A stretch of DNA of 8,911 nucleotides from Candidatus Roizmanbacteria bacterium CG_4_10_14_0_2_um_filter_36_35 (GTDB taxonomy: Bacteria; Patescibacteriota; Microgenomatia; UBA1406; GWC2-37-13): the NCBI GenBank assembly GCA_002792355.1, contig PFOE01000101.1, positions 1-8,911 of the forward strand, given 5' to 3'. Below are positions 5,776-8,911 of this stretch, piece by piece. Position 1 is the first letter of the stretch. The number at the start of each line of letters is the position of its first letter. The position numbers and the translations under genes are program-made. The notes beneath the pieces are model-generated. The model did not search any database. It was not told the DNA's origin and saw nothing but the letters and a program-made list of their open reading frames with translations.

Positions 5776-5789
5776 CTGCCGGCAGGCAG
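5772..5789. repeat. Palindromic repeat, family C, between uvrA and tgl
   Basis: A perfect 18-nt palindrome, CTGCCTGCCGGCAGGCAG, with 9-bp arms. It fills most of the 29-nt gap between the uvrA stop and the tgl start. It is much more GC-rich than its surroundings. Near-identical CCTGCC/GGCAGG palindromes are, to my knowledge, common dispersed repeats in candidate-phylum bacteria. No T-run follows in either direction, so it is not a standard terminator. Confidence 0.8.
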
Positions 5790-5793
5790 ACTT

Positions 5794-8670
5794 TTAACTT
5801 ATAACTTTTCTTAAATACTGACCTGTATAAGAAGATTTTACCTTAACAATACCATTAATTTCACCTTGATAAATAACACTTCCTCCCTTTTCCCCTCCTT
5901 CTGGACCTAAATCAATAATGTACTGACAGTTTTTAATGACGTTTAAATTATGCTCAATAACAATCACCGTATTGCCTCGATCAACCAATTCATAAAGAGT
6001 ATTGAGAAGCTTCTCGATGTCGTAGAAATGAAGACCGGTCGTCGGTTCGTCTAAAATGTAAAGGGTTCGGCCGGTCTCGCGACGGGAAAGTTCGGTTCCC
6101 AATTTTAATCTTTGAGCTTCCCCTCCTGACAAAGTTGGGGCGGGTTGACCCAATTCCAAATATCCAAGGCCGGTTTTTTGCAAGAAATTGAGTTTGGAAA
6201 AAACCTTAAAATGACTGCTGAAAAAGTCAGCGGCTTCGTCAACCGTCATTTTTAATATTTCATAAATATTTTTTCCTTTATATTTAACCTCCAAAGTCTC
6301 CTGATTATATCTTTTACTACTACAGACGTCACAAGTGATGTAAACGTCTGCCAAAAACTGCATCTCAATCTTTAAGACGCCGGCTCCCTGACATTTTTCG
6401 CAGCGACCGCCTTTGACGTTAAAAGAAAATCTGCCTTTTTGGAAACCGCGTTCTCTAGCATCAATAGTGGTAGCAAAAATCTCTCTTATTTCGTCAAAAA
6501 AACCAACATAGGTGGCTGGATTCGATCGCGGGGTGCGGCCGATTGGCGATTGATCGACCAGATAGACTCGATCCAAATATTGATAACCTTCTAAGCGCTC
6601 AAACTGACCGATGCTTTCTTGATAATAACCGTCAAGATAGTATTTTAAGGCAGGATAGAGAGTATCGGATATAAGTGAAGATTTGCCACTCCCGGAAACA
6701 CCGGTGATACCAATTAAATTGCCTAAAGGCAGTCTAATATTAATGTTTTTTAGGTTGTATTGTTTTGCTCCTTTGAGAATAATTTCTCCTTGGACTTTCG
6801 TCAGTTTCTTTTGATTAATGCCTATTTTTTTCCTGCCAGACAGGTATAAGCCTGTCAGGTTTTTGTCTTTTTTTATCTCCGCTAAGCTGCCGGTAAAAAC
6901 CACTTTCCCTCCATTTTTGCCGGCTTTAGGCCCAAGCTCAATAATATAGTCACCAGACTCTATTGTTTCCTGATCGTGTTCAATAATTATCAAGGTATTA
7001 CCCAAATCGCGAAGATTTTTTAGAGTTTTTATAAGTGCGGAGACATCTCTCGGATGAAGACCGATAGACGGTTCATCTAAGACATATAAAACCCCAGTGA
7101 GACCGCTGCCGATTTGGGAGGCTAAACGGATTCTCTGTAGTTCACCACTGGATAAACTTTCGGCTCGGCGACTTATGGTTAGATAAGATAAACCGACGCT
7201 AGTTAAAAAATTAAGTCGGGTGAAGATTTCTTTACTGATAGACCTGGCGATTTCTTTTTCATAAGGACTTAGTAAATTCATCAGTTCTTTGGAAAAATAT
7301 TGACAAAGATTATCTATTGATCTATCAGACATTTGAGAGATGTTTTCTTCTCCGATTGTGACCGATAAAATTTCCGGTTTTAATCGGGCTCCACGACAAA
7401 ACTTGCAGACTTCTTCTCTCATATATTTCTGGATTTCGTTTTGACTCCAGTCGCTTTGAGTTTCAAAATATCTTCTTTCCAACTCTTTAACAACACCGGT
7501 GTATTTCTCATAGATGACGGTCGAGTGGCCGTAACGATTGGTTCCTGGAACCCGATAGACTTTGTCCGTACCATAAAGAAGAATTTTTATTTCTTTATTT
7601 AATAATTTATTTATTTGTTTATTTAAGTCGATACCTTCTTCTTCGCAGACTCGTTTTATTAATCTGACATACCAGGTTTCGTGAAAAAATAAATTGCTAA
7701 AAGGGATCAAACCGCCTTCAAGAATACTTAAATTTTCATTAATGATCAGTTTTGGGTCGACGGCAAAAACAGTGCCGATACCACGGCAGTTTTCGCAGGC
7801 ACCAAGAGGCGAATTAAAAGAAAACATTCTTGGTTCAAGCTCAGATAAAGAAATATTGCATTTTGGGCAGGAAAATTTTTCTGAAAAAAGGTGTTCTTCT
7901 TTATTAAAACCAACTATGACCAAACCATCGGATAAGTTTAACGATTGTTCAATGGCAGTTCTTAGACGCGACCTGAAATTAGAAACAAAAACTTCGCTTT
8001 TCAACTCTTTATAACTGGCATTAACCTGATCAATAATTACCTCTATGTTATGTTTGTTAGTTTTAACTAAATCGATCTCCTCATTCAAATCTTTTTGTTT
8101 GTTGTCAACTCTAACTTTTGTATATCCCTTGCTTTTTAAATTTTCAAACAGGTCTTTAAACTCTCCTTTTTTTGCCCGCACTACCGGTGAAAGAATCACG
8201 AATTGATGAGGTTTAATCTTATCATTCTGAACGTGTTTCTGAATCTTTTGAATAACTTTGTCGATAATTTCATCAAGAGACATCTTGCTGATTTCCCGGC
8301 CGCATTTGGGACAATGAGGATGGCCGACCCGGGCAAAAAGCAGTCTGAAGTAATCATATATTTCTGTAATGGTTCCAACGGTTGATCTGGGATTTCGGTA
8401 AGCGCCTTTTTGATCTATTGATATTGAAGGAGACAGACCTTCGATAAGGTCAACGTCTGGCTTATCCATGATTCCCAAAAACTGCCGGGCATAAGCAGAA
8501 AGAGATTCAACATAGCGCCGTTGACCTTCGGCATAGATAGTGTCAAAAGCCAGAGATGATTTGCCGCTCCCGGAAATACCGGTGATAACAACTAATTTAT
8601 TCTTGGGAATATCGACTGAAATATTTTTTAGATTATGTTGTCTAGCTCCTTTAATGCGTATGTAATCCAT
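5794..8670 (-). CDS. uvrA: Excinuclease ABC subunit UvrA
   Basis: A 958-aa, full-length UvrA, the dimeric ABC-type ATPase that scans DNA for bulky lesions and loads UvrB. Nucleotide-binding module I has Walker A GISGSGKSS (31-39), the signature LSSGELQRIRLA (506-517) and Walker B VLYVLDEPSIGLHP (527-540). Module II has Walker A GVSGSGKSS (657-665), LSGGEAQRLKLG (847-858) and YILDEPTTGLH (871-881). Zinc-binding cysteines are in place: C268/C271/C292/C295, C757/C760/C780/C783, plus the CPKC (120-123) and CKFC (422-425) pairs. The conserved opening MDYIRIKGARQHNL supports the ATG at 8670. Only 3 nt separate it from the uvrB stop and there is no Shine-Dalgarno, so it is probably translated by reinitiation. 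The one oddity is Ser in place of the first Gly of the usual LSGGE in the first signature. Confidence 0.98.
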   Translation of the reverse strand: MDYIRIKGARQHNLKNISVDIPKNKLVVITGISGSGKSSLAFDTIYAEGQRRYVESLSAYARQFLGIMDKPDVDLIEGLSPSISIDQKGAYRNPRSTVGTITEIYDYFRLLFARVGHPHCPKCGREISKMSLDEIIDKVIQKIQKHVQNDKIKPHQFVILSPVVRAKKGEFKDLFENLKSKGYTKVRVDNKQKDLNEEIDLVKTNKHNIEVIIDQVNASYKELKSEVFVSNFRSRLRTAIEQSLNLSDGLVIVGFNKEEHLFSEKFSCPKCNISLSELEPRMFSFNSPLGACENCRGIGTVFAVDPKLIINENLSILEGGLIPFSNLFFHETWYVRLIKRVCEEEGIDLNKQINKLLNKEIKILLYGTDKVYRVPGTNRYGHSTVIYEKYTGVVKELERRYFETQSDWSQNEIQKYMREEVCKFCRGARLKPEILSVTIGEENISQMSDRSIDNLCQYFSKELMNLLSPYEKEIARSISKEIFTRLNFLTSVGLSYLTISRRAESLSSGELQRIRLASQIGSGLTGVLYVLDEPSIGLHPRDVSALIKTLKNLRDLGNTLIIIEHDQETIESGDYIIELGPKAGKNGGKVVFTGSLAEIKKDKNLTGLYLSGRKKIGINQKKLTKVQGEIILKGAKQYNLKNINIRLPLGNLIGITGVSGSGKSSLISDTLYPALKYYLDGYYQESIGQFERLEGYQYLDRVYLVDQSPIGRTPRSNPATYVGFFDEIREIFATTIDARERGFQKGRFSFNVKGGRCEKCQGAGVLKIEMQFLADVYITCDVCSSKRYNQETLEVKYKGKNIYEILKMTVDEAADFFSSHFKVFSKLNFLQKTGLGYLELGQPAPTLSGGEAQRLKLGTELSRRETGRTLYILDEPTTGLHFYDIEKLLNTLYELVDRGNTVIVIEHNLNVIKNCQYIIDLGPEGGEKGGSVIYQGEINGIVKVKSSYTGQYLRKVIS

Positions 8671-8673
8671 AGG

Positions 8674-8911
8674 TCAATTTTTAATATCTTTTACCTTATC
8701 TCTAATCTTAATCGCCATTTCAAAATTTAATTCCTCTGCTTGTTTTCTCATTTCTAGCTCTAATTTTTTGACAACTTTTTTCTTATCATATGGGGTCAAA
8801 CTTTCAGATTTGATTTTTTCCAGATAATCATAATCAAAAGTTCTGTCTGATAACAAAAACGCTTGTTCTTTATTAATGATTTTTTCTCTGATCGGCTTGT
8901 AAATTGTCTTT
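8674..8911 (-). CDS. uvrB: Excinuclease ABC subunit UvrB, C-terminal end (partial)
   Basis: Only the last 78 codons are in the window; the gene runs off the right edge with its 5' end missing, entering in frame at base 8910. The segment TIYKPIREKI near the edge matches the conserved stretch just after the UvrB helicase core. The last ~35 residues (LELEMRKQAEELNFEMAIKIRDKV) are the UVR motif that contacts UvrC. In the full protein this is the DNA-opening ATPase handed to the lesion by UvrA. It ends in TGA 3 nt before uvrA, making uvrBA a tight pair. The operon promoter lies outside the window. Confidence 0.9.
   Translation of the reverse strand, partial: KTIYKPIREKIINKEQAFLLSDRTFDYDYLEKIKSESLTPYDKKKVVKKLELEMRKQAEELNFEMAIKIRDKVKDIKN

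Noticed and set aside
6832..6859. Inverted CCTG...CAGG sequence in the middle of uvrA, resembling the CCTGCC/GGCAGG repeat family
   Set aside because: It encodes LTGLYLSGRK, a conserved UvrA segment at the normal position with no extra residues, so the symmetry is probably coincidental codon choice.
1939..8676. Possible TGA recoding, as in some candidate-phylum bacteria
   Set aside because: TGA ends uvrB, tgl, the PF04020 gene and secG at sensible positions with ATGA overlaps or tight spacing, and no conserved Gly or Trp is encoded by TGA.

Overview
The window reads as a piece of a small, AT-rich bacterial genome. It most resembles a Candidate Phyla Radiation (Patescibacteria, perhaps Microgenomates-like) lineage. 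That placement is an inference from tight gene packing with 4-nt ATGA overlaps, a short UvrC, lone membrane-anchored surface proteins, a tRNA gene without encoded CCA, and several families of short palindromic repeats of a kind I associate with these genomes. TGA is used as an ordinary stop codon (uvrB end, tgl/uvrC overlap, holin/secG and secG/SBP overlaps), so the TGA=Gly code of Gracilibacteria/SR1 is excluded.

Layout, left to right. Bases 1-476 hold one small orphan membrane-protein ORF on the + strand (61-387). It is flanked by three copies of a palindrome with core CACCCTWAGGGTG. A tRNA-Leu(GAG) gene (477-560, +) follows, with an extended -10 promoter. Everything from 578 to the right edge is on the minus strand. 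Read in the direction of transcription it runs: uvrB (C-terminal end only), uvrA, a secreted transglutaminase-fold protein (tgl), uvrC, then a 99-nt compound inverted repeat, a PF04020-type membrane protein, secG, and a family 5 extracellular solute-binding protein.

The first block is a nucleotide excision repair operon. UvrA and UvrB recognise the lesion and UvrC incises the DNA, with a cell-surface transglutaminase-fold protein wedged between uvrA and uvrC and translationally coupled to uvrC. The second block has a plausible promoter of its own overlapping the uvrC stop codon. It strings together three envelope/secretion genes with two ATGA overlaps.

The main unexpected signal is the repeats. 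At least four families of short palindromic sequences occur in 8.9 kb, and two have apparently become protein-coding. One encodes most of the signal peptide of the transglutaminase (residues 7-19). Another encodes a roughly 9-residue in-frame insertion in UvrC. A third family forms a hairpin that contains the ribosome binding site of the transglutaminase gene. No wholly new multi-gene system is evident; the interest lies in repeat exaptation and gene neighbourhood.
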